A DNA stretch of 64,000 nucleotides, taken from Mycoplasmopsis glycophila (lineage in GTDB: Bacteria > Bacillota_I > Bacilli_A > Mycoplasmatales > Metamycoplasmataceae). A program made the translations under genes and the position numbers. Positions within the stretch are counted from its first letter, which is position 1. Each line of letters starts with the position of its first letter. Of this stretch, positions 1-9,278 are shown piece by piece. Location of the stretch: NCBI RefSeq assembly GCF_900660605.1, contig NZ_LR215024.1, positions 909,411 through 973,410 of the forward strand, in the 5' to 3' direction. The notes under the pieces are model-generated. The model searched no databases, was not told the origin of the DNA, and was given only the letters and a program-made list of their open reading frames with translations.

Positions 1-289
1 TGATTCCGCCAAAATATCTCACAACAAAAATAGCTTTATTATAAACATTCTTCATTCTCATCAAATTATAAATAGGTCTTCCTGCAGTGGCTTTTGGCTC
101 TGCATCATCATTAAAACCAGCGCTCTCTACTCCATCTTGATAAAGTAAATAAGCATAGCAAACATGCCTTGCATTTTTATGCTCATTTTTAAGTTCTAGC
201 CAAATTTTTTTGACTTCTTCTTTGTTTTGAACATCAAAACAATAGGCGATAAATCTGGATTTTTTAATAACTAACTCTTCTTTAATCAT
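1..289 (-). CDS. yigZ: YigZ/IMPACT family protein, 3' end beyond window
   Basis: Partial gene; the first 96 residues are in the window and the C-terminus lies off the left edge. The N-terminus MIKEELVIKKSRFIAYCFDV and the later AEPKATAGRP and VVRYFGGI stretches are the conserved core of the YigZ/IMPACT (UPF0029) family, whose members are linked to translation control and whose exact role in bacteria is unsettled. Two TGA codons are not needed here, but TTA/AT-rich codon use matches the neighbours. No Shine-Dalgarno sequence precedes the ATG; a TATAAT lies 10 nt upstream, so the message is nearly leaderless. It is separated from rbgA by a terminator and so is its own transcription unit. Confidence 0.85.
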   Translation of the reverse strand, partial: MIKEELVIKKSRFIAYCFDVQNKEEVKKIWLELKNEHKNARHVCYAYLLYQDGVESAGFNDDAEPKATAGRPIYNLMRMKNVYNKAIFVVRYFGGI

Positions 290-299
290 AATTATTCAA

Positions 300-305
300 A
301 TTATA
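300..305 (-). promoter_or_regulatory. -10 box of yigZ promoter
   Basis: TATAAT on the minus strand, 10 nt before the yigZ ATG, preceded by an AT-rich stretch without a clear -35. A start about 7 nt after this box would leave a leader of only a few bases. Confidence 0.5.
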
Positions 306-376
306 GCATTTCAAAAAGAAAAGATTAAAAACAAGTGTATCTAATCTCGCTTTTCTTATGATTTAAGTAAAACGAA

Positions 377-410
377 TTAAAAAAACAAAACGCTAGAATA
401 GTAGCATTTT
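377..410 (-). terminator. Rho-independent terminator after rbgA
   Basis: On the minus strand AAAATGCTA and TAGCGTTTT pair (one G-U) around a 6-nt loop and are followed by GTTTTTTT. It lies just past the rbgA stop and ends the trmL-to-rbgA group. Confidence 0.75.
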
Positions 411-454
411 GAATTTTAAAGAATAGCTTAAAACAAAAACTTTTTTAAAAGCTT

Positions 455-1315
455 TTAATCATAAGTTACACCAGTTAAATTTTTGCAATAATTAATAAAT
501 TGTAGCTGAGCTTTTTTAATATCTTCTTTACCCTCATTTTTTAAAATTTTAAACTTGTTAGCATATTCAAAAAAGAGTCCATAAATCTCGTTATCATCAA
601 AACTTGGTTTCATTCCAATTTCTTCTAATTTATTTGGATAGTATTTACTGAGTAGTTTTCACATTTGTGTAGCCATAAAATCAATTGGAAAATTCTCAAG
701 TTTAATTGATCCGATTGTTAAAAGTTTAATCGCTACTTCCTGATCTTCAAATTTAGGCAATAAAATACCTGGAGTGTCCATAAATAAATACTCTCCATTC
801 ACAACTCATTTTTTAGCACGAGTAACACCAGGGTAGTTAGCAACTTTTAAGCTCGCTTTTTCACTGACTAAATTAATAAGAGTACTTTTCCCGCAGTTTG
901 GAATTCCAACAACAAAAGACTTCATTCTTGTGATAAGCATTCCTTTTTGCTTGTTCTTTTCGATTTTAGGCTTCATTATTTGTTTAATCTTCGTTAAAAT
1001 AGCATTTTTTGAAGATTTTTTACGTAAATCTAATCAAAGCAAGTGCTCGTTTTTAAAACGAGCATTAATTGCTGCTTTTTTGCTTATGTCCATTAAATCA
1101 CTTTTTGTGATGATAAAAAGGCGTGGTTTTTGTGTAGCTATAGAATCAAAATCTTCATTGTATGAACTAATTGGGCAACGAGCATCTAACACAACTATAA
1201 AAACATCGCAAAGATTTGCATTTTCTCTAATTTCCTTCATAGCTTTGGCCATATGACCAGGAAATCATTGAATTAAATTTTTATAATTATTTACTTTTAC
1301 ATCTTTATCTTCCAT
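455..1315 (-). CDS. rbgA: Ribosome biogenesis GTPase RbgA (YlqF)
   Basis: 286 residues, the usual length of this circularly permuted GTPase, which helps late assembly of the 50S subunit. The family N-terminus is visible: an [15 protein letters not shown] stretch near residue 16. G motifs appear in permuted order: TKSD (G4), then [12 protein letters not shown] (G1, P-loop), then MDTPG (G3). The start at 1315 was chosen because the FPGHM motif lies upstream of the internal ATG at 1252, and one TGA (Trp) in WFPGHM hides this under the standard code. The stop of the DivIVA-like gene is 2 nt upstream, so translation is probably coupled. A terminator follows. Confidence 0.92.
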
Positions 1316-1317
1316 TT

Positions 1318-1593
1318 TTAACTCTTTCTTTGTTGTTCTAGTTTAGTAATTTGTAATTTTTGACGTTCGTTTTCAAAAGTTAATTCATCAATTTTACTTT
1401 TTTGTGACATGATAATCTCATCTTTTTTAGCTAAAGCTGATTCAAATGATTCAAAATCTGTGATTGCATAATGAATTAAAGCACTAATTTCTTCAAGAAA
1501 ATTATTAACTTCAGATTTTGAATATCCTTCTAAATTGATTGAAAACTTGGCATTAATTAACTTGCTTTTCACATTTGATAGAATTTTTTTCAT
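1318..1593 (-). CDS. DivIVA/GpsB-like coiled-coil protein
   Basis: 91 residues. The segment ending GYSKSEVNNFLEEI resembles the DivIVA N-terminal membrane-binding/coiled-coil domain (GY..xEVDxFL), followed by a predicted coiled coil rich in K/E/L heptads to the end. DivIVA-type proteins localise cell-division or cell-pole factors; in wall-less mycoplasmas the role is unclear. An AAGGAGC ribosome site lies 5 nt before the ATG, immediately after the stop of the SpoU gene, and rbgA begins 2 nt after this stop, so the gene is embedded in an operon. Short length means it could also be a generic coiled-coil protein. Confidence 0.65.
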   Translation of the reverse strand: MKKILSNVKSKLINAKFSINLEGYSKSEVNNFLEEISALIHYAITDFESFESALAKKDEIIMSQKSKIDELTFENERQKLQITKLEQQRKS

Positions 1594-1602
1594 TTTTGCT
1601 CC

Positions 1603-2331
1603 TTATTTTTTATTTCTAATTTTATCTAAAACAATTGCAGTAGCACAAGCTACATTTAAACTTTCAAAATCAATTGGGATATAAACTTTATAATCAGCAT
1701 AATTTTGAATTTGTTTACTAATTCCTTGTCCTTCATTTCCGACAACAATTACTAATTTATTACTCACAAAATTAACATCATTGAGCGCAATTGCTTCTTG
1801 ATCTAAAAGAGTTTGATAAACTACATAATCACGCTCTTTTAATTTAATTAGCTGTGCTTCTAAATTTTTGGTTGGTATGATATTAATATCGAAAAAAGCG
1901 CCTTGCGATGATCTGATTACCTTTTCATTGTATGGGTCTAAATTCTCAATAATAACTGTATCAAATCTAAAAGCTTTCGCAAGTCTAATTATAGTTCCGA
2001 CATTACCTGGATCTTGTAAATTATTAAGTGCAATTATTTTATTAACTTTTTGATTAAAAGTGGGTTTACGTACTTTAGCTAAAATTTTTTGAGGTGTGAT
2101 TGTTGTAGATAAATAAGACAAAATTTCTTCTGAAATTAAAGTTGATTCTGGATATTTTTGGGAACTTGGTGTTTCAAAAATTTCTAAAACTAAATTTTTA
2201 TTCAAAGCTTCCGAAACAAGGTGATATCCTTCAACTAAAAAAGCACCTTCAAGTTCGCGATATTTTTTATCATGTAATTTTTTTAGTGCTTTGATTTTGC
2301 TATTTGTTTTACTTGTTAAAATCATTTTCAA
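1603..2331 (-). CDS. SpoU/TrmH-family RNA 2'-O-methyltransferase
   Basis: 242 residues with the SPOUT knot motifs: NLQDPGNVGTIIRLAKAF (motif 1), VVVGNEGQGIS (motif 2) and LNVACATAIVL (motif 3). An N-terminal substrate-binding domain begins with [20 protein letters not shown] and FLVEG, typical of the TrmH/RlmB/YsgA branch that methylates 23S rRNA or tRNA ribose using SAM. The exact target cannot be read from sequence. The start at 2331 overlaps the end of trmL by 23 nt; MILTSK at 2325 is an equally plausible start. The gene is in an operon with trmL upstream and the DivIVA-like gene 9 nt downstream. Confidence 0.85.
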   Translation of the reverse strand: MKMILTSKTNSKIKALKKLHDKKYRELEGAFLVEGYHLVSEALNKNLVLEIFETPSSQKYPESTLISEEILSYLSTTITPQKILAKVRKPTFNQKVNKIIALNNLQDPGNVGTIIRLAKAFRFDTVIIENLDPYNEKVIRSSQGAFFDINIIPTKNLEAQLIKLKERDYVVYQTLLDQEAIALNDVNFVSNKLVIVVGNEGQGISKQIQNYADYKVYIPIDFESLNVACATAIVLDKIRNKK

Positions 2332-2845
2332 CTAAATAGTTTTTACCTTTTTCAACTTCAAATTTCGATAAATCAACAAAGTTAAGTTGTCTCATAACTT
2401 CAAAACCTAAAATACTTACACAATTTGCTAAATTAATTGACCGCATTGCAGACACCATTGGAATACGAATGCAAGTTTCTAAATTATCTTGCAAGATCTT
2501 TTTATCAATTCCAGTTGACTCGCGACCAAACATAAGTCACACTTCTTTATCTTGCTCATAAGTAGCTTTGTAATTAACGTCACTATAAAGATTAAGTCCA
2601 TATCTTGTCACATAAAAAATTTTCTTGTTTGAATATTTCTTAGCAAAATCTTCATATGAAGCATGAACTTCATGCGGAATATCCGAAAGCATACGTCCTG
2701 CTCCATATCTGCGTAATCATTTTGGGTGTAAATCAAAACCAATTGGTTTAATAATGTGCAATTTTGCTCCGATTGCAAAACATGTACGAATAATATTTCC
2801 TGTATTTGGGCAAATTTCAGGTTGAAATAAAACTATATTTAACAT
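2309..2845 (-). CDS. trmL: tRNA (cytidine/uridine-34-2'-O)-methyltransferase TrmL
   Basis: 178 residues, the normal size of the minimal SPOUT enzyme TrmL, which methylates the wobble ribose of leucine tRNAs. Conserved motifs: [16 protein letters not shown] at the N-terminus, [10 protein letters not shown] in the middle and [11 protein letters not shown] near the end. A TGA (Trp) follows the EVWLMFG stretch's upstream half, so only the C-terminal part appears under the standard code. The ATG at 2845 has no Shine-Dalgarno but has a TATAAT 9 nt upstream. It is the first gene of the trmL-spoU-divIVA-rbgA operon and overlaps the next gene. Confidence 0.92.
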
Positions 2846-2854
2846 AATAGTTTA

Positions 2855-2860
2855 ATTATA
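2855..2860 (-). promoter_or_regulatory. -10 box of trmL promoter
   Basis: TATAAT on the minus strand 9 nt before the trmL ATG. It sits right beside the hairpin at 2864-2889, so terminator and promoter are back to back. Confidence 0.5.
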
Positions 2861-2863
2861 AAG

Positions 2864-2889
2864 AAAAAACACACTTGCGTGTGTTTTTT
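2864..2889. terminator. Symmetric terminator hairpin
   Basis: A perfect 11-bp inverted repeat (AAAAAACACAC / GTGTGTTTTTT) with a TTGC loop, giving a U-tract on either strand. On the minus strand it would end the surface-protein remnant at 2904-3139. Confidence 0.75.
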
Positions 2890-2903
2890 ATCGATTAATT
2901 AAA

Positions 2904-3139
2904 TTAATTTTCGTCTTTTTTGCTTTTTTTGATTAAACCAAAAATGAATGAACCAATTCCGGCGATTGTAAGTACAAGAGCTAATCATCATGGTCATTTA
3001 AGTTGCTCATTTGCTCCTCTTAATAATCCATCAATTAGTCCTTTAATTGCACTAAATTACACATTTGATAAATCTTTTTGTGCAAGAGCTGATAACACTT
3101 TAACATCATCTTCAGTAAGTTTTTTGGGGTGTGTCAAAA
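2904..3139 (-). pseudogene. C-terminal remnant of a surface protein
   Basis: Reading back from a TAA at 2904-2906 gives about 50 residues ending in a membrane anchor and basic tail: WPWWLALVLTIAGIGSF then IFGLIKKSKKDEN. An in-frame TAA separates these from an upstream piece LTEDDVKVLSALAQKDLSNV, and no start codon or coding N-terminus can be found, so the gene is broken. The tail KKSKKDEN is almost the same as the KKSKKDEE end of the giant protein at 35863-48186, and the anchor layout is the same. I infer that this is what is left of a third member of that surface family. Confidence 0.6.
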
Positions 3140-3814
3140 TTAGAGAATAGTTGAGATGATTACTATTTAGTTAAAAATGTTTTGAAATCACTTAAACAAA
3201 AATAAATATCCGAAACAAAGTCAGATATTTCATTTTTTATACTAGGAGCTGGGAAACGTAGGAAGATTATAAAAATATGATTTTGAATCAATTTTAGGCT
3301 TTTTTATCACGAATATTTCTCTCAAACTAAAAGTAAAAATAAGAAAAGAAAAAACACGCTTTCGCGTGCTTTTTATGAATGAAATAAAATTTATTTATGA
3401 TTATAAAAACCTAATTAATCATATTAAAACTGTTTAGAAAAATTGCTGTTACAACTTTTCAAAAAAATGTGGAATAGACAATAAAATGAAGAAAGTCACG
3501 AAGTTCTAATATTTAGATTTTTAACAAACATAAATGCAAGTTTTGATAGGATTACCAAGAAAATAATGCATTTTAGTTTGACCAGAACAAAAACGAATTA
3601 TTAAGTCCTAAAAAAACTTAAAACGAAATATTCATTTTTTACTTCCACATTAATATTATAAACTAAAAGATTTTTTTATAAAATACCTTCATTTTTATTT
3701 TTTTATAGGTAAATCACCAAAAGATTCAAATATAGCCTAAAAATAAGTGTTTTTGGATGTTTTTGTATTTTTTGAGTTAATTTTGTGAAAAATTTGCAAG
3801 AAATTGAAAATGTT
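3140..3814. other. 675-bp stretch without a gene
   Basis: No open frame with a start site was recognised on either strand. It holds a terminator hairpin (3351-3373) and a weaker AAATATC/GATATTT hairpin near 3207-3235. It is probably decayed DNA between the surface-protein remnant and the lipase gene. Confidence 0.5.
3351..3373 (-). terminator. Terminator, probably of the giant lipase gene
   Basis: CACGC and GCGTG pair around a short loop, with A- and T-runs on each side so either strand could be terminated. The nearest convergent-side gene is the lipase, which stops about 440 nt away. Confidence 0.5.
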
Positions 3815-6800
3815 CTATTTTTTAAATGATATTGTTTTTCATATTTTTGTAAGCATTAAAAGCATTTTCGCTTTTCCTACTTTTAGCGCTGTAATAATAG
3901 AACTAATGATTAAAATAACTGCTAAAGAAAGACCAATAACAAGCGGTTTTCAATTTCCAGAAGAGTTGTTTTTCATTTGTAATTCGATGGTGTATATGCC
4001 ATCTAATTGGTATAAATTTAACCCTTTTGGTAAAACATATTCTTCAGGAAGATCTAAATCTTCGAGATTAATTGGCTCATTGTATTTATGAGTAATTGTA
4101 ATTTCCTTAATAATTTTATCTTTAAATCTTAAAACAATGTGCGAAACAACCATTTCTTCTTGTAAATTAATGATATTCTCTTGTCCTTTAATTATGGTTA
4201 TATTAGGGTTGGTAGCAATGTAGTGTTCAGTAATTTCTCACATTGTGTTATTAAAATTATTAAATTCGGATTTTGAAATACTTTGTCTATGTAAGATTTT
4301 GTTATCAAAAACGAAAATTAATGTTGTAACATCAGTACTTTTTTCTAATTGCACATTAACAATTTGATCTTCATTTACGTTTTCTAAAACAACATAGTTT
4401 GAAATAGGAATGTAATGATATTCATCAGAATTTGAGTTAGGAACAGGCGGAAGTTCATATGTTCCTTCAAAGAGAACATTAACTTTTTCAATTGCAATTA
4501 AATCACCTTCATAATAAAAGTTGTAGGTAATATGGAATTGCTTTTTGTTTAAGACAATTTCATATGTTGCTTTTGGATCATATTCGTTTTGCGGATTGAT
4601 AATTACATATCCATTAGGAACATCAAGTTCAGTTAATAAGATCTTGTTTTTGCTATTTCTTTCAAGCGTTTGCGTCTTAATAACTTGATCTTCATACTTA
4701 AAGATAAATGTTGTAGCAGAACTAGCTTCTTGTACTAAAATTTGGTTTATTTTTCCGCTTTCTAAAACAAGGTCACTTGTTTTTAAAACATATCCTGCAG
4801 GTAAAATTAAATCGCTTGTAGAAGGAGTGTATTTTGATGAGCTATAAAATTGTTGAGTTCCCAATTTTTTGTCATTATAATAATATTCAAAAATTGTTTC
4901 AACTTGCTTTTTAGCTAAATAAATTCTATAAGTTTCACTTTGTTCAACATTATTTATAGCTTTATATGAGTTAGGATCAACTAATCCAAAATCATATAAA
5001 TTACTTGTTGATATAGGCAACTCTGGAAGGTTATATTCTTCATGGAATTTAACTTTTAAAGAAACACTGGCTACCTTTGTGTTTTCGAAGAAATATTCAT
5101 AAGTTAATGTAAATGTTTCTTTTTCAACATTGATTGTGTATGTTTGACCTGCTAAATATGATTCTTGTGGATCTCTTGCAAGATAGCCAAATGGTAATTG
5201 TAAACTAGAAAATGCAATTTGACTATTTTGCGCTTGTTTAAGGGTGATTGAACTAATTAGTTGCTCATTATCTACGAAATTAAAAGTGGTTGTTGCAACT
5301 AAATTAGTAACAGCAACTTTATTATTTTGTCCAATTGTAATTTGAATATTTGGATCTTTTAATGCATAGCCATTTGGAATATTTAAATCCTTGCTTGTAA
5401 TTTGATAATTTGGAGCTTTTCAAAACTTTTGCGTTTCTAAAATTTCATTAGCATCATTAAGGTATTCTATTGTTGTAGCTACTTGATCTTTTTCTAAATC
5501 AACAATTATTTCTTGATCTTTTTCAACATTTAAAATTGGTTGATAAGTATTTTTTGTTCTATAGCTAAAATCATTTGAATTTGAACTTGGTAAGCTAGGT
5601 AAGGTATATGATTCATGATATAACACAGGAACTTTATTAACTGAAATAATCTTGTCATTAAATCTAAATTCATAAGTCAAAATATATGATTTTTTATTTA
5701 ACTCAATTTCGTAGTTTTGCCCTGCATTAATTATTAAGTTTAAATCCTTAATTTCATATCCTTTTGGCGCTACTAATGAACTAGCAAAAAGATGCTCATC
5801 AAATGGTATTTCAAGCCTACGTGTTTCAATTGCATTATTTTGATATTTAAGTGTAATTTGTGTTTCTAAAAGATTTTTACTTAAAATAACCGAATTAATT
5901 TGCCCTGTATGAATTTCTAATGTATTTGGGTTTTCTATATGGTAATTTAAAGGAAGTACTAAATCACTGTGCTTTACTTTATAGCTAGGTGCTTTGTTAA
6001 TTTGTTGTGATTGAATTAAATTTTGTTCCTGATCAAAATAGTTAATTGTTGTGACTAATTCGTCTTTAATTAGAAAAATTTTAACAACTTGATTTGATTC
6101 AACTGTTTTTAGTGGTTTATATTCATTTAAAGTTTTATAACCATAATCATTTAAATTAGAAAAAGGAAGAGGAGGCAGTTGGTATTCTTTGCCATATGAG
6201 ACAGTTATTTGCTCTGAACTAATTTTGTGATCTTCAAATCAAAATTCATAAGTTAGAACATATTCCTTACGAACTAAATCAATATTATGATTGTGATTCA
6301 TATCAAACACTTGGTTTGGATTTTTTAAGGAATATCCGGTTGGAATAGATAAACTAGAAGAAGTTATCACATAATCAAAATCTTTTGTAATTTTTTGAGT
6401 TGCAATTTCTGTTTGATCAATAAAATAAGAAACAAACACAGTTTTTTGCACTTTATTTACTTCAAGATTATTTGTTTGTCCTGTTTTAATATTTACAATA
6501 TTAGAATTTACAAGAGTGTAATTTTCAGGAACTGATAAATCACTGACTTGAATGTTATATGAAGGAGCTTTTTGTAGCTCTTGTGATGCTACATTATGTC
6601 CGTCTCAAACATAATTAATTGTGGTTTGAAGTTGTAATTTAGTAAGTTCAACAACAATTGTTTGATTTTTATCTATATTTTCAATTTTACGAAGTTGATT
6701 TTTAGTTTGATATACAAAATCATTTGTGTTTGAACTAGGAACATTTGGCAGTTCATAATCACCTAAATACTCAGTTTCAATTACATCTGTACTAATTGTT

Positions 6801-9115
6801 TCGCCTTCCAAAACAAATTGATAAGTAAGAGTATATTCTTTACGTTTTAAAATAATATCTTGTGTCTCTAGAGCATCATAAGATGATTTATCACTAAATT
6901 CATAATGATTTGGTAAATTTATTTCACTTTGAGTAATTTTCTCATCACTTCATTTTTGGAATTTTTGCACTACTAAAACATCACGAGAAAGAGGATCAAG
7001 AAGTCTAACTATAACTTCGTGTTTAGGCTCGTCAACTTCTCTTAAATTAACAACTCAAGTAGCAAAAGTATTATTTCTTTCTTGCTCATTGATGCTAATT
7101 TGTTCATAAAGTTTATGTGGCAGCTTACTTTTTGGAAGTGAAAAACTATGTAATTGATCAGTAACTTTCGTGATAAATTGTTCACGTCCAATTTCTTTAT
7201 TATCCATCTTGAAGATGATGTTTTGTTCAAATGGAATGAGTTCTAGATCAATAATATTTTCTTTTCCTCACGTTGGATAAGATTCAGGATCTAACAACCT
7301 ATAATTCACGTCATTTCATGCATTTTCTCAATATATATCTTCACCAGGATAAGTAGTTGCAGTCAGTTTTTCTCCAATTTGCTTGTTTGTTGCGTGATCA
7401 ACAAAAGTAATTTTAGTAGTAGCTTTATTTTCAACTTCGATAAGTTCTAAATTAAAGATTGAATCTTTTGTAAAATCAGTAACAATAGGGACGCTATCAT
7501 AACCTTTAATAGCATATCTTTTTGTAATGCTACTTGGATAAGGTGGAATCGAAGGAACTTTGTAATTATTTGTTTCGACATTAACAGTAAATTCTGTTTG
7601 ATCAAAAGTATGTACAGGTCTACCATTAAATGTGAAATTGTAAACAATCTTATGATTAATTGGTACAATTTCTAAATTTTGACTAAATAAAGAAAGATTA
7701 TTTAAGGCATTCTCATCTTTAAACTTATATCCTTTAGGAATATTCTCTTGAATTTTGTTTTTGTATTTAACTTGGCTAGTAAAAACTGATTCAAAACTTT
7801 TTAAAGTCGAATTATTTCTAATGTAATTAACAGATAAGATCTGCTTTGCTAAAGCTAAATCTTTAAGCTGTGGTTGCGGATTTAGAATTGTTTCTGAACC
7901 TTTTCTAATACCATTTACAAAATACTTATCTACAATTGGTTTTTTAAAGAAAGATTTATTGGTGTGGCCACCATCTCCAACTGTAATAGCGTTTGAAAAA
8001 TGACTAGGCATATTATCTTGTGCAGTTACAAAATTATGCGATTTGCCTTCTCTAATTCATGTATTAACGTAATTTGCTAATGATGAATCTTTAATGGCTG
8101 GTGCGTTAAAAGATCAAGCACCTAAATAATTATTGCTATAAGAATTATCCTTCTTGTTTTCAAGAAGTAATGCTGCGTAACCATTTGCTAAATAACCACC
8201 TAAAGAGTGACCTACTGTGGCTATAGAAGGTTTTCCTCTTTGGTCTAATCATTTAATTTTTTGCGAATTAAATTTAGGGTCACTTGGATTGAAGAATTTT
8301 TTTCTTATGTTTCAATCTTGTCAATATCATGTTGCTTTATTTATATTATCTGAAAGCTGTGAAGGACGTTTTGCTCCTGCTGCTAAATCTATATCATCAT
8401 CAAAATCATTAGGATTATTGGTACCAGCTATCGCAAGAACATTGAGAGTTTGACTTTCAATAAAAGGGAAATCACTTTGATTAGTAAATCAAGTTGCTTG
8501 GTAACCATTTGATTCATCAAAACTATAAACAGGTTGTCAATATCTTGAAAATTCATATTGCATATTTGTATATGCATTTAGCATAAAACGTTGATTTTCT
8601 CCACTATATTTGCCCTGTTTTTCAAGATTAAGTGCTTGCTGAACATTGTCTTTAAAATCAAGAAAATTATCATTGTTAAACATGTAAAAAAGAACAGATT
8701 TATTACGGTAAGCTAACTCTTGAAAAAAGAGCATATCTCTGTCACTTAAATCTCAACTTAATTTATGTGTATCTTGATCATCTGTGATTCCGTCTCCATC
8801 AGTATCAGCTAGGTGAGGGTGTGAATTTAGTCCATAGTATAATTTACTGTCTTTTTCGTAGGTGTAGACTTCCTCTTTATTTAAAAGACCATCCTCATCA
8901 TCATCACCATCTGGATTTAAAATAGATGTTTTAATAAGCGATGAATCGTAATATCCATCAGCCATTGAAATTTCGCCAGCGTAAATTTTTTGTGCTGTTT
9001 CACTAGTAAGTGGCTGGATGTTTTCGTATGTTTCATTAGTAGAAGCAGTCACAAAGAAAGAACCTAGTGCTGAAAGAGATACAAGTAAAAGTTTTAATTT
9101 ATTATTTTTTCTCAT
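3815..9115 (-). CDS. Giant secreted, membrane-anchored lipase with calcium-binding and tandem repeat regions
   Basis: One frame of 1,766 residues once TGA is read as Trp. Residues 1-24 form a signal peptide without a lipobox Cys. Residues 68-81 and 103-116 (DGDDDEDG, DTDGDGITDD) are thrombospondin-type-3/EF-hand-like calcium sites. A class-3-like alpha/beta hydrolase domain follows: VGHSLGGYLANG puts the nucleophile at Ser304, with likely partners Asp367 (AQDNMP) and His384 (GDGGH). From about residue 490 to 1640 come beta-rich repeats about 190 residues long, each with an LTYEF..., a TTI.Y and a TT...F block. Residues near 1716-1740 are a transmembrane helix with a short basic tail. The start has an AAGGAAAA site. 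It would hydrolyse lipids at the cell surface; the substrate is unknown. Confidence 0.85.
4380..7680 (-). repeat. Protein-level tandem repeats, period about 570 bp
   Basis: Equivalent blocks (LTYQF/LTYEF/LTYEY/ITYNF followed by a YELPxxPxSNxxD motif) begin near 6820, 6250, 5680, 5110 and 4530, that is every 570-580 nt, with a more distant copy near 7660. The spacing is regular but the DNA has diverged, so this is an old repeat array, not a recent expansion. Confidence 0.75.
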
Positions 9116-9230
9116 GTTTTCCTTAATTATGAAATTTTATAAAGTTGAACTTAAGTTAGTTGGCTTATATAATTAATTTTATATTAATTTTAAATGGTTA
9201 ATATTATAACCTAATTTTTTTCATAAATAA

Positions 9231-9262
9231 AAAAATAGAAAGCGCTTTTGCACCTTCTATTG
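9231..9262 (-). terminator. Terminator of phosphoketolase gene
   Basis: On the minus strand AATAGAAGGTG pairs with CGCTTTCTATT (two G-U) around a CAAAAG loop, then TTTTTTATT. It starts about 17 nt past the xfp stop. Confidence 0.75.
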
Positions 9263-9278
9263 GTTTATAAGGATTTAA

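Noticed and set aside
3117..3145. IS end (GGGGTGTGTCAAAA) beside the surface-protein remnant
   Set aside because: It resembles the TGTCACACCC end of the IS1202-like element only over about 10 bases with mismatches, and no second end was found.
3400..3800. Transposase remnant in the gene-free stretch
   Set aside because: A few peptide-like pieces appear on the minus strand but nothing matches the elements seen elsewhere in the window.
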